Source: Microbacterium sp. AG1240 (GTDB taxonomy: Bacteria; Actinomycetota; Actinomycetes; Actinomycetales; Microbacteriaceae). Taken from it: a stretch of 64,000 bases of DNA. The stretch covers positions 1,732,696 to 1,796,695 of the forward strand of contig NZ_RBXJ01000001.1 in NCBI RefSeq assembly GCF_003635115.1, in the 5' to 3' direction. Position numbers and translations under genes: made by a program. Shown here in pieces: positions 20,027-29,233 of this stretch (position 1 is the first letter of the stretch; each line of letters begins with the position of its first letter). The notes under the pieces are model-generated. The model did not search any database. It saw only the letters and a program-made list of their open reading frames with translations, and was not told the DNA's origin.

Positions 20027-20054
20027 GATAACACTCACCGTAAGTGCTGTTATC
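20027..20054. promoter_or_regulatory. Candidate TetR operator between the SDR gene and tetR
   Basis: GATAACA (20027-20033) and TGTTATC (20048-20054) form a perfect 7-bp inverted repeat with a 14-bp spacer, 24 bp before the SDR ATG and 31 bp before the TetR ATG. Its placement in a divergent promoter region and its size fit TetR operators. Confidence 0.6.
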
Positions 20055-20085
20055 TCCGGAAGCAAGTTCTTGTTAGTCTTGATAC

Positions 20086-20808
20086 ATGAGCACGTCCGCT
20101 TCCACCCTGCCCGGTAGTCGTGACCGGATCATCCGCAGCGCCGCGACGATCCTTCGCGACAGTGGAGCCGCTGCGGTGACCACGCGCGCGGTCGCTGATA
20201 CCGCAGGCGTGCAGGCGCCCACCATTTACCGACTCTTCGGAGACAAGGACGGGCTCCTCGATGCGGTCGCCGAGCACGTCATGGCGGAGTACGTCGAGTC
20301 GAAGGCCCGGACACCCGAGAACCCGGACCCCGTCGAGGGCCTCCGCGCCGGGTGGAGGTCGCAGATCGAGTTCAGCCTCACCCACCCCGAGCTCCACCTA
20401 CTCCTGGGCACCCGATCCCGGACGTCGCCCGCCACCGAGGCTGGCATCGGCGTCCTCCGCGACCGCGTCCACCGCATCGCGGTGGCCGGGCGGTTGCTGG
20501 TCAGCGAAGAGCGCGCCGTCGAGATGATCCACGCGGCCGGGACGGGAGCGATCCATTCGCTCCTAGAGATCGCCCCGGACGCTCGCGACCACGGCCTGGC
20601 CGAGGCGATGCTCGACGCCGTGATCGGCGCGATCGTCGCACCCGCGCACACCCACGGACATGCCCGGCCGGGGGCATCGGTGGAGGTCCGCGCGGCCGCG
20701 GTGACGTTCGCAGCCTTCGTGCCCGAGATGCCCGCACTCACTCCCTCGGAGCGGGCGCTCCTCGCGGAATGGGTGGACCGGTCTATCCGCAGCGCGCAAG
20801 CGGGATGA
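20086..20808 (+). CDS. TetR/AcrR-family transcriptional regulator
   Basis: The 240-residue regulator has an N-terminal TetR helix-turn-helix (SRDRIIRSAATILRDSG at about 9-25, then VADTAGVQAPTIYRLFGDKDGLL). The C-terminal domain is a diverged ligand-binding region with PAHTHGHARPG late in the sequence. It is transcribed divergently from the NmrA-like oxidoreductase gene and probably represses both through the inverted repeat in their shared promoter. The inducing ligand is unknown. Confidence 0.9.
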   Translation: MSTSASTLPGSRDRIIRSAATILRDSGAAAVTTRAVADTAGVQAPTIYRLFGDKDGLLDAVAEHVMAEYVESKARTPENPDPVEGLRAGWRSQIEFSLTHPELHLLLGTRSRTSPATEAGIGVLRDRVHRIAVAGRLLVSEERAVEMIHAAGTGAIHSLLEIAPDARDHGLAEAMLDAVIGAIVAPAHTHGHARPGASVEVRAAAVTFAAFVPEMPALTPSERALLAEWVDRSIRSAQAG

Positions 20809-20830
20809 GAGACGCACGCGCACGAACGAC

Positions 20831-20862
20831 GAAGGGCGGATGCTGCGAAGCATCCGCCCTTC
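20831..20862. terminator. Bidirectional intrinsic terminator
   Basis: A 14-bp perfect stem, GAAGGGCGGATGCT and complement, closed by a GCGA tetraloop. It separates convergent tetR and rbpA, serving both. Downstream T-richness is weak, as is common at this GC content. Confidence 0.85.
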
Positions 20863-20875
20863 GACGTTGCCGTGA

Positions 20876-21229
20876 CTACTGACCGCGCCGGTCGCGCAGC
20901 TGCTGCAGCGCGTCGTCGAGGAGGGTCTCAGCCTCTTCTTCGGTGCGGCGCTCCTTCACGTAGGCGAGGTGCGTCTTGTAGGGCTCGTTCTTCGCGATCG
21001 CCGGCGGGTTCTTCTGGTCGCGGCCCGCGGGCAGACCGGAGTGCGGCGAATCGATGGTCTCGGGGATCTCGTCTTCCGGGATGCCCGCTGCGAAGTGGCG
21101 GACGGTCTCGTTGCCGAGGGCGTCCCAGTACGAGATCGACACGCGATCCGCGTGGTAGCCGTGATCCTGTTCGCCCATCGGACCCGCGCCGACACGGGTG
21201 CCTCGGATGGCGTTGCCCCCGGTAGCCAT
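20876..21229 (-). CDS. rbpA: RNA polymerase-binding protein RbpA
   Basis: A 117-residue actinobacteria-specific transcription factor that binds the principal sigma factor and stabilises open complexes. Characteristic segments are MATGGNAIRGTRVGAGPMGE at the N-terminus, the core beginning ISYWDALGNETVRHFA, and the C-terminal sigma-interaction helices KTHLAYVKERRTEEEAETLL. Cysteines of the zinc-binding RbpA type are absent, so this is the zinc-free variant. Its ATG overlaps the secG stop by 1 bp on a glycolytic operon, which ties its expression to central metabolism. Confidence 0.95.
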   Translation of the reverse strand: MATGGNAIRGTRVGAGPMGEQDHGYHADRVSISYWDALGNETVRHFAAGIPEDEIPETIDSPHSGLPAGRDQKNPPAIAKNEPYKTHLAYVKERRTEEEAETLLDDALQQLRDRRGQ

Positions 21230-21477
21230 CAGACCGGGAGGAACTTCGTGATGAGGCCGAGGCCGACGATCGCCACGAACCAGACCAGCGCGAGGATGAT
21301 CGTGAACCGGTTGAGGTTGCGTTCAGCCAGACCCGACGATCCGAGGGCCGACGTCATGCCGCCGCCGAACATGTCGGACAGGCCGCCGCCGCGCCCCTTG
21401 TGGAGCAGGATGAGAAGGGTCAGCAGAAGACTGGTGATACCCAGCAGGATCTGCAGGACGAACTCGAGGATCTGCAC
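21229..21477 (-). CDS. secG: Preprotein translocase subunit SecG
   Basis: An 82-residue membrane protein with two helices (about 3-22 and 58-78) joined by the conserved cytoplasmic loop LLHKGRGGGLSDMFGGGMTS. It is an auxiliary subunit of the SecYEG channel. The GTG at 21477 gives the canonical beginning VQILEFVLQILLG and has an AAAGG upstream; the frame is open further upstream but that extension would lie over the tpiA 3' end. Its place after gap-pgk-tpiA is the usual actinobacterial arrangement. Confidence 0.95.
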   Translation of the reverse strand: MQILEFVLQILLGITSLLLTLLILLHKGRGGGLSDMFGGGMTSALGSSGLAERNLNRFTIILALVWFVAIVGLGLITKFLPV

Positions 21478-21532
21478 TGTTGAAAGCCTTTCGCAGCGGT
21501 GCGAAGCAGACCGCACCGCGTCAAGTATACGG

Positions 21533-22324
21533 TCAGACGCCGACGTGCTTCTGGAACCGGATGATCGCGGCGAACTCGTCGACGACGAGGCTCGCTCCGC
21601 CGACCAGCGCACCGTCGACATCGGGCTCGCGCATGAAGCTCGCGATGTTGCCCGACTTGACCGACCCGCCGTACAGAACGCGCGTGCGTGCCGCCGCGTC
21701 CTCGCCCAGCTTCGACGCGACGACGGCGCGGAGCTTCGCGCAGACCTCCTGCGCCTGGTCGGGCGTGGCCGCCTGGCCCGAGCCGATCGCCCAGACGGGT
21801 TCGTAGGCCACGACGATGTCGGCGTCAGCGGCGACGCCCTCGAGCGCGACCTCCAACTGGCCGACGGGAACGGCGCTCGCGCCGAACTTCTCGAGGTCCT
21901 CGGCCGTCTCGCCCACGCAGATCACCGGGGCGATGCCGTGACGCAGTGCCGCCTGAACCTTCGCGGCGACGACCTCGTCGGTCTCGGCGTGGTACTGGCG
22001 GCGCTCGGAGTGACCGATGATCACGTAGCCGCAGGAGAGCTTCGAGAGGAACTGTCCCGAGATCTCGCCGGTGTAGGCGCCCGAGTCGTTCGTCGAGAGG
22101 TCCTGCGCTCCGAGCGCGAACGGGATCTTGTCGGCGTCGATCAACGTCTGCACCGTGCGGATGTCGGTGAACGGCGGGAAGACGCCGACTTCGACGCTCT
22201 CCGGCTCGTGACCGGCTTCTTTCAGAGTCCAGTGCAGCTTCTGGACGAACGCGACCGCCTGCAGGTGGTCGAGGTTCATCTTCCAGTTGCCGGCGATGAA
22301 CGGGGTGCGGGTGATTACGCCCAT
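21533..22324 (-). CDS. tpiA: Triosephosphate isomerase
   Basis: A 263-residue TIM-barrel enzyme interconverting dihydroxyacetone phosphate and glyceraldehyde-3-phosphate. The catalytic residues are visible: the N-terminal GNWKMN lysine, the histidine in IIGHSERR, and the glutamate in VAYEPVWAIGSGQAAT. The phosphate-binding YGGSVKSGN follows. It overlaps pgk by 10 bp and precedes secG. Confidence 0.98.
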   Translation of the reverse strand: MGVITRTPFIAGNWKMNLDHLQAVAFVQKLHWTLKEAGHEPESVEVGVFPPFTDIRTVQTLIDADKIPFALGAQDLSTNDSGAYTGEISGQFLSKLSCGYVIIGHSERRQYHAETDEVVAAKVQAALRHGIAPVICVGETAEDLEKFGASAVPVGQLEVALEGVAADADIVVAYEPVWAIGSGQAATPDQAQEVCAKLRAVVASKLGEDAAARTRVLYGGSVKSGNIASFMREPDVDGALVGGASLVVDEFAAIIRFQKHVGV

Positions 22325-23529
22325 CCGAGGACCTCCAGTCCGGGGAGCTTCTTGCCCTCGAGGAACTCGAGGCTGGCGCCTCCGCCCGTCGAGATGTGTC
22401 CGAAATCGTCGTCGGCGAAGCCGAGCTGGCGAACAGCGGCCGCCGAGTCTCCGCCGCCGACGACGCTGAGGCCGTCGACCTCGGTGAGCGCCTGTGCGAT
22501 CGCGCGGGTGCCCGACTCGAACGCCGCCATCTCGAACACGCCCATCGGGCCGTTCCAGAAGACCGTGCGGCTGCCGCGGATGGCCGCATCGAAGGCCTCG
22601 GAGGTGCGGGGCCCGATGTCGAGTCCGATACCGGAGGCACCGAACGGGGTGTCCTCCAGCGCGTCGGCGTCGGCGATCACGTGGTCGGCGTCGGCGGAGA
22701 AGGATGCCGCGACCACCGCGTCGACGGGGAGGATGATCTCCACGCCGCTCTCCTTCGCCGTGGCGAGGTAGCCCTTGACGCGCTCGATCTGGTCCTCCTC
22801 CAGGAGGCTCGCGCCGACCTTGTGGCCCTGGGCGACGAGGAAGGTGAACATCATGCCACCACCGACGAGCAGCCGGTCGACGCGCGGGAGGAGATGCTCG
22901 ATGACGCCGAGCTTGTCGCTGACCTTCGACCCGCCGAGGACCACCGTGTAGGGGCGCTCGGGACTCTCGGTCAGGCGGTCGAGCACCTCGAGCTCCTTCT
23001 CCACCAGCAGGCCGGCGGCCGACGGGAGGAGCTCGGCGAGCTCGTAGACGCTCGCCTGCTTTCGGTGGACGACGCCGAAGCCGTCCGACACGAGGGCGTC
23101 GCCGAGCTGGGCGAGCCGCTCGGCGAACGCGCGGCGCTCCCCCGCATCCTTCGCCGTCTCTCCCGGGTTGAACCGGAGGTTCTCGAGGACGGCCACCTGG
23201 CCGTCCTCGAGGGCGGCCACGGCTTCCTGCGCCGATTCGTCGACGGTGTCGCGCGCGAACGCCACGGGAGCGCCGAGCAGCTCGGAGAGTCGCTGCGCGA
23301 CGGGCTCCAGGCTGTACTTCGCGTCGGGTGCACCGTCGGGACGACCGAGGTGCGAGGCGACGACGAGGCGTGCGCCGGCGTGGATGAGAGCGTTCAGCGT
23401 GGGGATCGACGCGCGCACGCGGCCATCGTCCGTGATGATGCCGTCCTTCAGGGGGACGTTGAGATCACAACGGACGATGACGCGCTTGCCTGCGAGCGAA
23501 CCCAGCGAATCGAGGGTGCGCAGTGCCAT
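22315..23529 (-). CDS. pgk: Phosphoglycerate kinase
   Basis: The 404-residue glycolytic kinase transfers phosphate from 1,3-bisphosphoglycerate to ADP. N-terminal substrate-binding segments RVIVRCDLNVPLKDG and VVASHLGRPDGAPD are present, with GGSKVSDKLGVIEHLLPRVD at mid-protein and the C-terminal nucleotide loop VVGGGDSAAAVRQLG. It follows gap after 9 bp and overlaps tpiA by 10 bp, so gap-pgk-tpiA-secG-rbpA reads as one operon. Confidence 0.98.
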   Translation of the reverse strand: MALRTLDSLGSLAGKRVIVRCDLNVPLKDGIITDDGRVRASIPTLNALIHAGARLVVASHLGRPDGAPDAKYSLEPVAQRLSELLGAPVAFARDTVDESAQEAVAALEDGQVAVLENLRFNPGETAKDAGERRAFAERLAQLGDALVSDGFGVVHRKQASVYELAELLPSAAGLLVEKELEVLDRLTESPERPYTVVLGGSKVSDKLGVIEHLLPRVDRLLVGGGMMFTFLVAQGHKVGASLLEEDQIERVKGYLATAKESGVEIILPVDAVVAASFSADADHVIADADALEDTPFGASGIGLDIGPRTSEAFDAAIRGSRTVFWNGPMGVFEMAAFESGTRAIAQALTEVDGLSVVGGGDSAAAVRQLGFADDDFGHISTGGGASLEFLEGKKLPGLEVLGWA

Positions 23530-23538
23530 GACGGAGCC

Positions 23539-24552
<1,014 letters not shown>

Positions 24553-24614
24553 TTAGCTCCTGATTTGGGTAGTGCGCGATGCGCGAATTGTTGCGAATGC
24601 GAAGAACGGACAGC

Positions 24615-24644
24615 GGCGTCCCGGCGGGTGTCCACCGGGACGCC
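24615..24644 (-). terminator. Hairpin downstream of sodA
   Basis: GGCGTCCCGG and CCGGGACGCC form a perfect 10-bp stem with a 10-base loop, 8 bp after the sodA stop. A T-tract is poor, so termination strength is uncertain. Confidence 0.65.
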
Positions 24645-24652
24645 CGCACCGT

Positions 24653-25279
24653 TTACGACAGTACCAGCAGGCCCGCGGTCTTCTCGCGAGCGGCGGAGAA
24701 GCGCTTCTGGACGTCGGCCCAGTTCGCGATGTTCCAGAACGCCTTCACGTAGTCCGCGCGCACGTTCTTGTAGTCGAGGTAGTACGCGTGCTCCCAGACG
24801 TCGAGGAGGAGGAGCGGCACCGTACCGGCGACGATCTGGCCCTGCTGGTCGAAGAACTGGTCGATGATCAGGTTCTCGCCGATCGAGTCCCAGAACAGGC
24901 CCGCCCAGCCGGAGCCCTGCACACCGAGCGCGGCGGCGGTGAAGTGGGCCTGGAACTTGTCGAACGAACCGAAGTGGTCGTCGATGGCCGACTCGAGGTC
25001 GCCGGTGGGCTTGTCGCCACCGTCCGGCGAGAGGTTCTCCCAGAAGATCGAGTGGTTGGTGTGACCGCCGAGGTTGAAGGCGAGGTCCTTCTGGAGCTTG
25101 TTGACGTTCGCGAGGTTTCCGGTCTCACGGGCCTCGGCGAGCTGCTCGAGGGCGGTGTTGGCACCGGTCACGTACGTCTGGTGGTGCTTGTCGTGGTGCA
25201 GCTGCATGATCGACGCACTGATGTGCGGCTCCAGGGCTGCGTAGTCGTAGGGGAGTTCGGGCAACGTGTACTTCGCCAT
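24653..25279 (-). CDS. sodA: Superoxide dismutase (Mn/Fe family)
   Basis: The 208-residue cytoplasmic enzyme dismutates superoxide. Metal ligands are the histidine in [14 protein letters not shown], the histidine of [15 protein letters not shown], and the aspartate and histidine of [14 protein letters not shown]. The length is standard. Metal preference (Mn, Fe or cambialistic) cannot be read safely. It lies alone between gap and whiA with its own hairpin; in many actinobacteria gap follows whiA directly, so sodA looks inserted in that order. Confidence 0.97.
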   Translation of the reverse strand: MAKYTLPELPYDYAALEPHISASIMQLHHDKHHQTYVTGANTALEQLAEARETGNLANVNKLQKDLAFNLGGHTNHSIFWENLSPDGGDKPTGDLESAIDDHFGSFDKFQAHFTAAALGVQGSGWAGLFWDSIGENLIIDQFFDQQGQIVAGTVPLLLLDVWEHAYYLDYKNVRADYVKAFWNIANWADVQKRFSAAREKTAGLLVLS

Positions 25280-25394
25280 GTTCTCTGCTTCCTATCGGCG
25301 CTGCACCGACACTCCTCGGCGCAGCGAAGGATGATCGATTCATCCTATCGAGGGGCAACGCCCGTGACCCGGGGTTGCTTCCCTGGGCGTCACA

Positions 25395-26369
25395 TCACTC
25401 GGCGCCGGCGGGCACGGCCGACTCGGTGCCGGGGATCCCGTCGACCTCGGCCTTCTTGTCGGCCATCGCGAGGAGGCGACGGATGCGGCCGGCCACGGCG
25501 TCCTTCGTCAGAGGCGGGTCGGCGTGGTGTCCGAGTTCGTCGAGGCTGGCGTCGCGGTGCGCCAGACGCAGGTCTCCCGCTTCGCGCAGATGGTCGGGCA
25601 CGGTGTCGCCCAGGATCTCGAGGGCGCGCTCGACCCGCGCGCATGCCGCGACGGCGGCCTGCGCCGATCGGCGCAGGTTCGCATCGTCGAAGTTCACGAG
25701 GCGGTTGACGCCGGCGCGCACCTCGCGGCGCTGACGCAGCTGGTCCCACTCGGCGGCGGTCTTCTGGGCGCCCATCTCGGCCAGAGCGGTACGGATGGCG
25801 TCACCGTCGCGCACGACGACGCGCGGCACACCGCGCACTTCGCGGGCTTTCGCGGGGATGCCGATCCGGTGGCCTGCACCCACCAGCGCCATCGCGGCCT
25901 CCGGCGACGGGCATGCGATCTCCAGGGAGGCCGACCGGCCGGGCTCGCTCAAGGAGCCGGCGGCGAGGAACGCACCGCGCCAGATCGCGGCGAGATCGCC
26001 GCGCGAGCCGGTGGTGAGCTTGTTCGGGAGTCCGCGCACGGGACGGCGGCGCTGGTCGAGCAGCCCCGTCTGACGGGCCAGGGTCTCCCCCGACTCGATG
26101 ACGCGCACGGCGTAGTGACCGCCCGTGCGCCCGCCCGAGCCCTGCACGTGGACCAGCTCGGGACGCACCCCGTAGATCTCCACCAGGTCGCGCGCCGCGC
26201 GCCGCGCGAGCACGTCGGAGTCGAGCTGGGCTTCCACGGCGACGCGGTTCGCGATCGAGTGCAGGCCTCCCGAGAATCGCAACAACGCCGTCAGCTCGGC
26301 GACGCGCGCCGTAGGCCGGGGGTCGCGGACGGCGATGAGTTCGGCCTTCACGTCGGCGGTCAGCGGCAC
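25395..26369 (-). CDS. whiA: DNA-binding protein WhiA
   Basis: A 324-residue regulator of actinobacterial cell division and, in sporulating relatives, sporulation. The N-terminal half is a LAGLIDADG-homing-endonuclease-like domain ([20 protein letters not shown]) and the C-terminal part is a helix-turn-helix with [20 protein letters not shown] and [20 protein letters not shown]. The start is GTG at 26369, preceded by GAGGAG; the frame remains open up to 26525 but that would overlap rapZ. It follows rapZ by only 41 bp, without the yvcK gene that often sits between them. Confidence 0.96.
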   Translation of the reverse strand: MPLTADVKAELIAVRDPRPTARVAELTALLRFSGGLHSIANRVAVEAQLDSDVLARRAARDLVEIYGVRPELVHVQGSGGRTGGHYAVRVIESGETLARQTGLLDQRRRPVRGLPNKLTTGSRGDLAAIWRGAFLAAGSLSEPGRSASLEIACPSPEAAMALVGAGHRIGIPAKAREVRGVPRVVVRDGDAIRTALAEMGAQKTAAEWDQLRQRREVRAGVNRLVNFDDANLRRSAQAAVAACARVERALEILGDTVPDHLREAGDLRLAHRDASLDELGHHADPPLTKDAVAGRIRRLLAMADKKAEVDGIPGTESAVPAGAE

Positions 26370-26410
26370 GGTACTCCTCGGGGGAAAGGGCGGGGGAACG
26401 AGGGAACAGC

Positions 26411-27292
26411 CTACTCGCGGCCGAGGTCGCGGTGCGTGACGCGTACCGCCACACCCGGCACCGACCGGAGCCGCTCGGCGAGTTCCCGCGCCATGGCGAC
26501 GGAACGGTGCTTGCCGCCCGTGCACCCGATCGCGACGACCGACTGGCGCTTGTTCTCATGCTGGTAGCCCTCGAGCACGGGGGCGAGCGCGGCGGCGTAC
26601 GCGTCGAGGAACTCGGGAGCGCCGGGCTGGCCGAGCACATAGTCGCGCACCCGCTCGTCCTCGCCCGTCAGGCCGCGCAGCTCGTCGTTCCAGTAGGGGT
26701 TGGGCAGGAACCGCATGTCGGCGACCATGTCGACGTCGGTCGGCAGCCCGTATTTGAATCCGAAGCTCATGAGGTTCACCGTGTGACGGGCCGCGGCCTG
26801 CTCTCCGAAGAGCTCGACCACCCGGGTCGTCAGCTGGTGGATGTTGTTCGACGAGGTGTCGATGAGAACGTCGGCGGCCTCTCGCACCGGCGCCAGTCGC
26901 TCCCGTTCGCGTCGGATCCCGTCGAGGATCGTGCCGTCGCGCTGGAGAGGGTGGGGGCGCCTCACCGACTCGAACCTGCGCACGAGCACGTCGTCGGCGG
27001 CATCGAGGAACACCACGCGCACCTGACGCCCCGCCCGGAGGGTGCGCATGACCTCGGGGAGGTCGCCGAAGAGCTCGCGCCCGCGCACGTCGACCACGAC
27101 CGCCACGCGCGGCACGGCCCCCGCGGCGAGCTCGGTGAGCTCGAGGAGGGGGCGCAGCATCATGGGCGGCAGGTTGTCGACGACGTACCAATCGAGATCT
27201 TCGAGCGCGTTGGCCACCGTCGAACGGCCGGCCCCCGACATGCCCGTGACGATCAGCACCTCGCCGGTCTCGCGGCGCGTCTGGTCGGTCAT
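26411..27292 (-). CDS. rapZ: RapZ-family nucleotide-binding protein (YvcJ)
   Basis: The 293-residue P-loop protein has Walker [15 protein letters not shown] near residue 20 and the family segments [57 protein letters not shown] and [17 protein letters not shown]. In E. coli RapZ binds small RNAs and hydrolyses nucleotides; the actinobacterial role is less known. It lies in the conserved uvrC-rapZ-whiA order, ahead of whiA. Confidence 0.94.
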   Translation of the reverse strand: MTDQTRRETGEVLIVTGMSGAGRSTVANALEDLDWYVVDNLPPMMLRPLLELTELAAGAVPRVAVVVDVRGRELFGDLPEVMRTLRAGRQVRVVFLDAADDVLVRRFESVRRPHPLQRDGTILDGIRRERERLAPVREAADVLIDTSSNNIHQLTTRVVELFGEQAAARHTVNLMSFGFKYGLPTDVDMVADMRFLPNPYWNDELRGLTGEDERVRDYVLGQPGAPEFLDAYAAALAPVLEGYQHENKRQSVVAIGCTGGKHRSVAMARELAERLRSVPGVAVRVTHRDLGRE

Positions 27293-27316
27293 GTCAACTC
27301 CTCGTAGACAGCCAGC

Positions 27317-29233
27317 CTATCGAGCCAAGTGGCTGTGGATGGAGTCGGCGAGCTTCGGGCCGATGCCCGGAAGCTCCGCGATCTCGTCAGGCGTGGCGGC
27401 GCGCAGCGCGGTGACCGACCCGAAATGCCGCAGCAGCGCCTTGATGCGGGCGTCGCCGAGACCGGGGATCTCCGACAGCACGCTCGAGATGTCGCGCTTA
27501 CGCCGCTTGCGCTGGTGGGTGATGGCGAAGCGGTGCGCCTCGTCGCGGAGGCGCTGCAGCAGGTAGAGCGCCTCGCTCGTGCGCGGCAGGATCACCGGGT
27601 AGTCCTCCCCCGGCAGCCAGACCTCCTCCAGGCGCTTCGCGATGCCGCACAGAGCGATCTCGGAGTGGCCGGCGTCCTTGAGGGCCCTCGCGGCGGCGGC
27701 GACCTGCGGCTGCCCGCCGTCGACGACGAGCAGCTGCGGCGGATATGCGAACCTCTTGCGCTTCGGCGGCTCGGTGACGACCTCGCCGTCGGCGGTCGGC
27801 TCGGGCGCGGGGGGCTCGACCTCCTCCGGCCGGTCGAGGTAGGCCAACCGCCGCGTGAGCACCTGGTACAGCGAATCGGTGTCGTCGGTGGTCTCGGGAA
27901 CACCGAACGTGCGGTACTGGTCTTTGCGCGGGAGTCCGTCCTCGAACACCACCATCGATGCGACGACGTTGGTGCCCGACAGGTGCGACACGTCGTAGCA
28001 CTCGATGCGCAGCGGCGCCTCGGACAGGTCGAGCGCCTGCTGGAGGTCGGTGAGCGCCTGGGTGCGGGCGACGTAGTCACTCGTGCGGCGGGTCTTGAAG
28101 ATCATCAGCGCCTGCTGCGCGTTCAGCGTCGCGGTGCGCATGAGGTCGGCCTTCTGGCCCCGTTGCGCGACCTGGATGCCCACCTGCTTGCCGCGCCGCT
28201 CGCGCAGCCACGCCTCGATGTCGGCGGCGTCGTCGGGCAGCGACGGGACGAGCACCGTCCGCGGGATGTCGGCCGGCGCCGCGTCGCCGTAGGTGCGCTG
28301 GAGCACCTGGTCGACGAGGTCGGCACCGGAGATGTCGATCTCCTTCTCGATCGTCGAGGCGCGCACCCCTCGGATGCGGCCGCCGCGGATCACGAAGTGC
28401 TGCACGGTGGCGGCGAGCTCGTCTTCGGCGATACCGAACAGGTCGACGTCGACGTCGTCGGTGAGCACGAGCTCGCTCTTCTTCAGCACCGCCTCGATCG
28501 CCTGCAACCGGTCGCGGTAGACCGCCGCCGACTCGTAGTCCATCGCGGCGGCGGCCTCGCGCATCTTGGCATTCAGGTCGCGGGCGAACCGCTCGTCGCC
28601 CCCGGCCATGAAGGCGACGAAGTCGTCGACGATCGCCCGGTGCTCCTCGATGGTCACCTTGTGCGAGCACGGGCCGCCGCAGCGCCCGATCTGGCCAGGG
28701 AAGCAGGGGCGGCCGCTCTGCATCGCCTTCTTGTACGACGAGTCGCTGCACGTGCGGATCGGGAAGACCTTGATCATCAGGTCGATGGTCTCGTGCACCG
28801 CCCAGACCTTCGGGTAGGGCCCGAAGTACTTCGCGCCGGGGATACGGCGGTTGCGGGTGACGATGACGCGGGGCGCCTCGTCGGCGAGCGTGATCGCCAT
28901 GAACGGGTACGACTTGTCGTCGCGGTAGCGGACGTTGAACGGTGGATCGAACTCCTTGATCCACATGTACTCGAGCTGCAGCGAGTCGACGTCGCTCGCG
29001 ACGACGGTCCACTCCACGGATGCTGCGGTCGTGACCATGCGCCGCGTGCGCTCGTGCAGCGACCGCAGCGGAGCGAAATAGTTCGACAGGCGGGCGCGCA
29101 GGTTCTTGGCCTTGCCCACGTAGAGCACCCGCCCGGCGGCATCGCGGAAGCGATAGACGCCAGGGTTCGTGGGGATCTCGCCGGGGTTCGGCCGGTAGGG
29201 CAGGTGCGACATCCGCTCGCGCGATGCCGCCAT
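27317..29233 (-). CDS. uvrC: Excinuclease ABC subunit C
   Basis: A 638-residue nuclease making both incisions in nucleotide excision repair. The N-terminal GIY-YIG nuclease is visible ([20 protein letters not shown], residues about 24-43), then a UVR helix pair ([20 protein letters not shown]), the RNase H-like C-nuclease ([20 protein letters not shown]) and C-terminal helix-hairpin-helix motifs ([20 protein letters not shown]). Its ATG shares one base with the uvrA stop, so uvrA-uvrC are coupled. Confidence 0.97.
   Translation of the reverse strand: MAASRERMSHLPYRPNPGEIPTNPGVYRFRDAAGRVLYVGKAKNLRARLSNYFAPLRSLHERTRRMVTTAASVEWTVVASDVDSLQLEYMWIKEFDPPFNVRYRDDKSYPFMAITLADEAPRVIVTRNRRIPGAKYFGPYPKVWAVHETIDLMIKVFPIRTCSDSSYKKAMQSGRPCFPGQIGRCGGPCSHKVTIEEHRAIVDDFVAFMAGGDERFARDLNAKMREAAAAMDYESAAVYRDRLQAIEAVLKKSELVLTDDVDVDLFGIAEDELAATVQHFVIRGGRIRGVRASTIEKEIDISGADLVDQVLQRTYGDAAPADIPRTVLVPSLPDDAADIEAWLRERRGKQVGIQVAQRGQKADLMRTATLNAQQALMIFKTRRTSDYVARTQALTDLQQALDLSEAPLRIECYDVSHLSGTNVVASMVVFEDGLPRKDQYRTFGVPETTDDTDSLYQVLTRRLAYLDRPEEVEPPAPEPTADGEVVTEPPKRKRFAYPPQLLVVDGGQPQVAAAARALKDAGHSEIALCGIAKRLEEVWLPGEDYPVILPRTSEALYLLQRLRDEAHRFAITHQRKRRKRDISSVLSEIPGLGDARIKALLRHFGSVTALRAATPDEIAELPGIGPKLADSIHSHLAR

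Noticed and set aside
25368..25394. Imperfect inverted repeat after whiA as a terminator
   Set aside because: Only the outer five bases pair (GTGAC/GTCAC) and the inner stem has mismatches; too weak to call.
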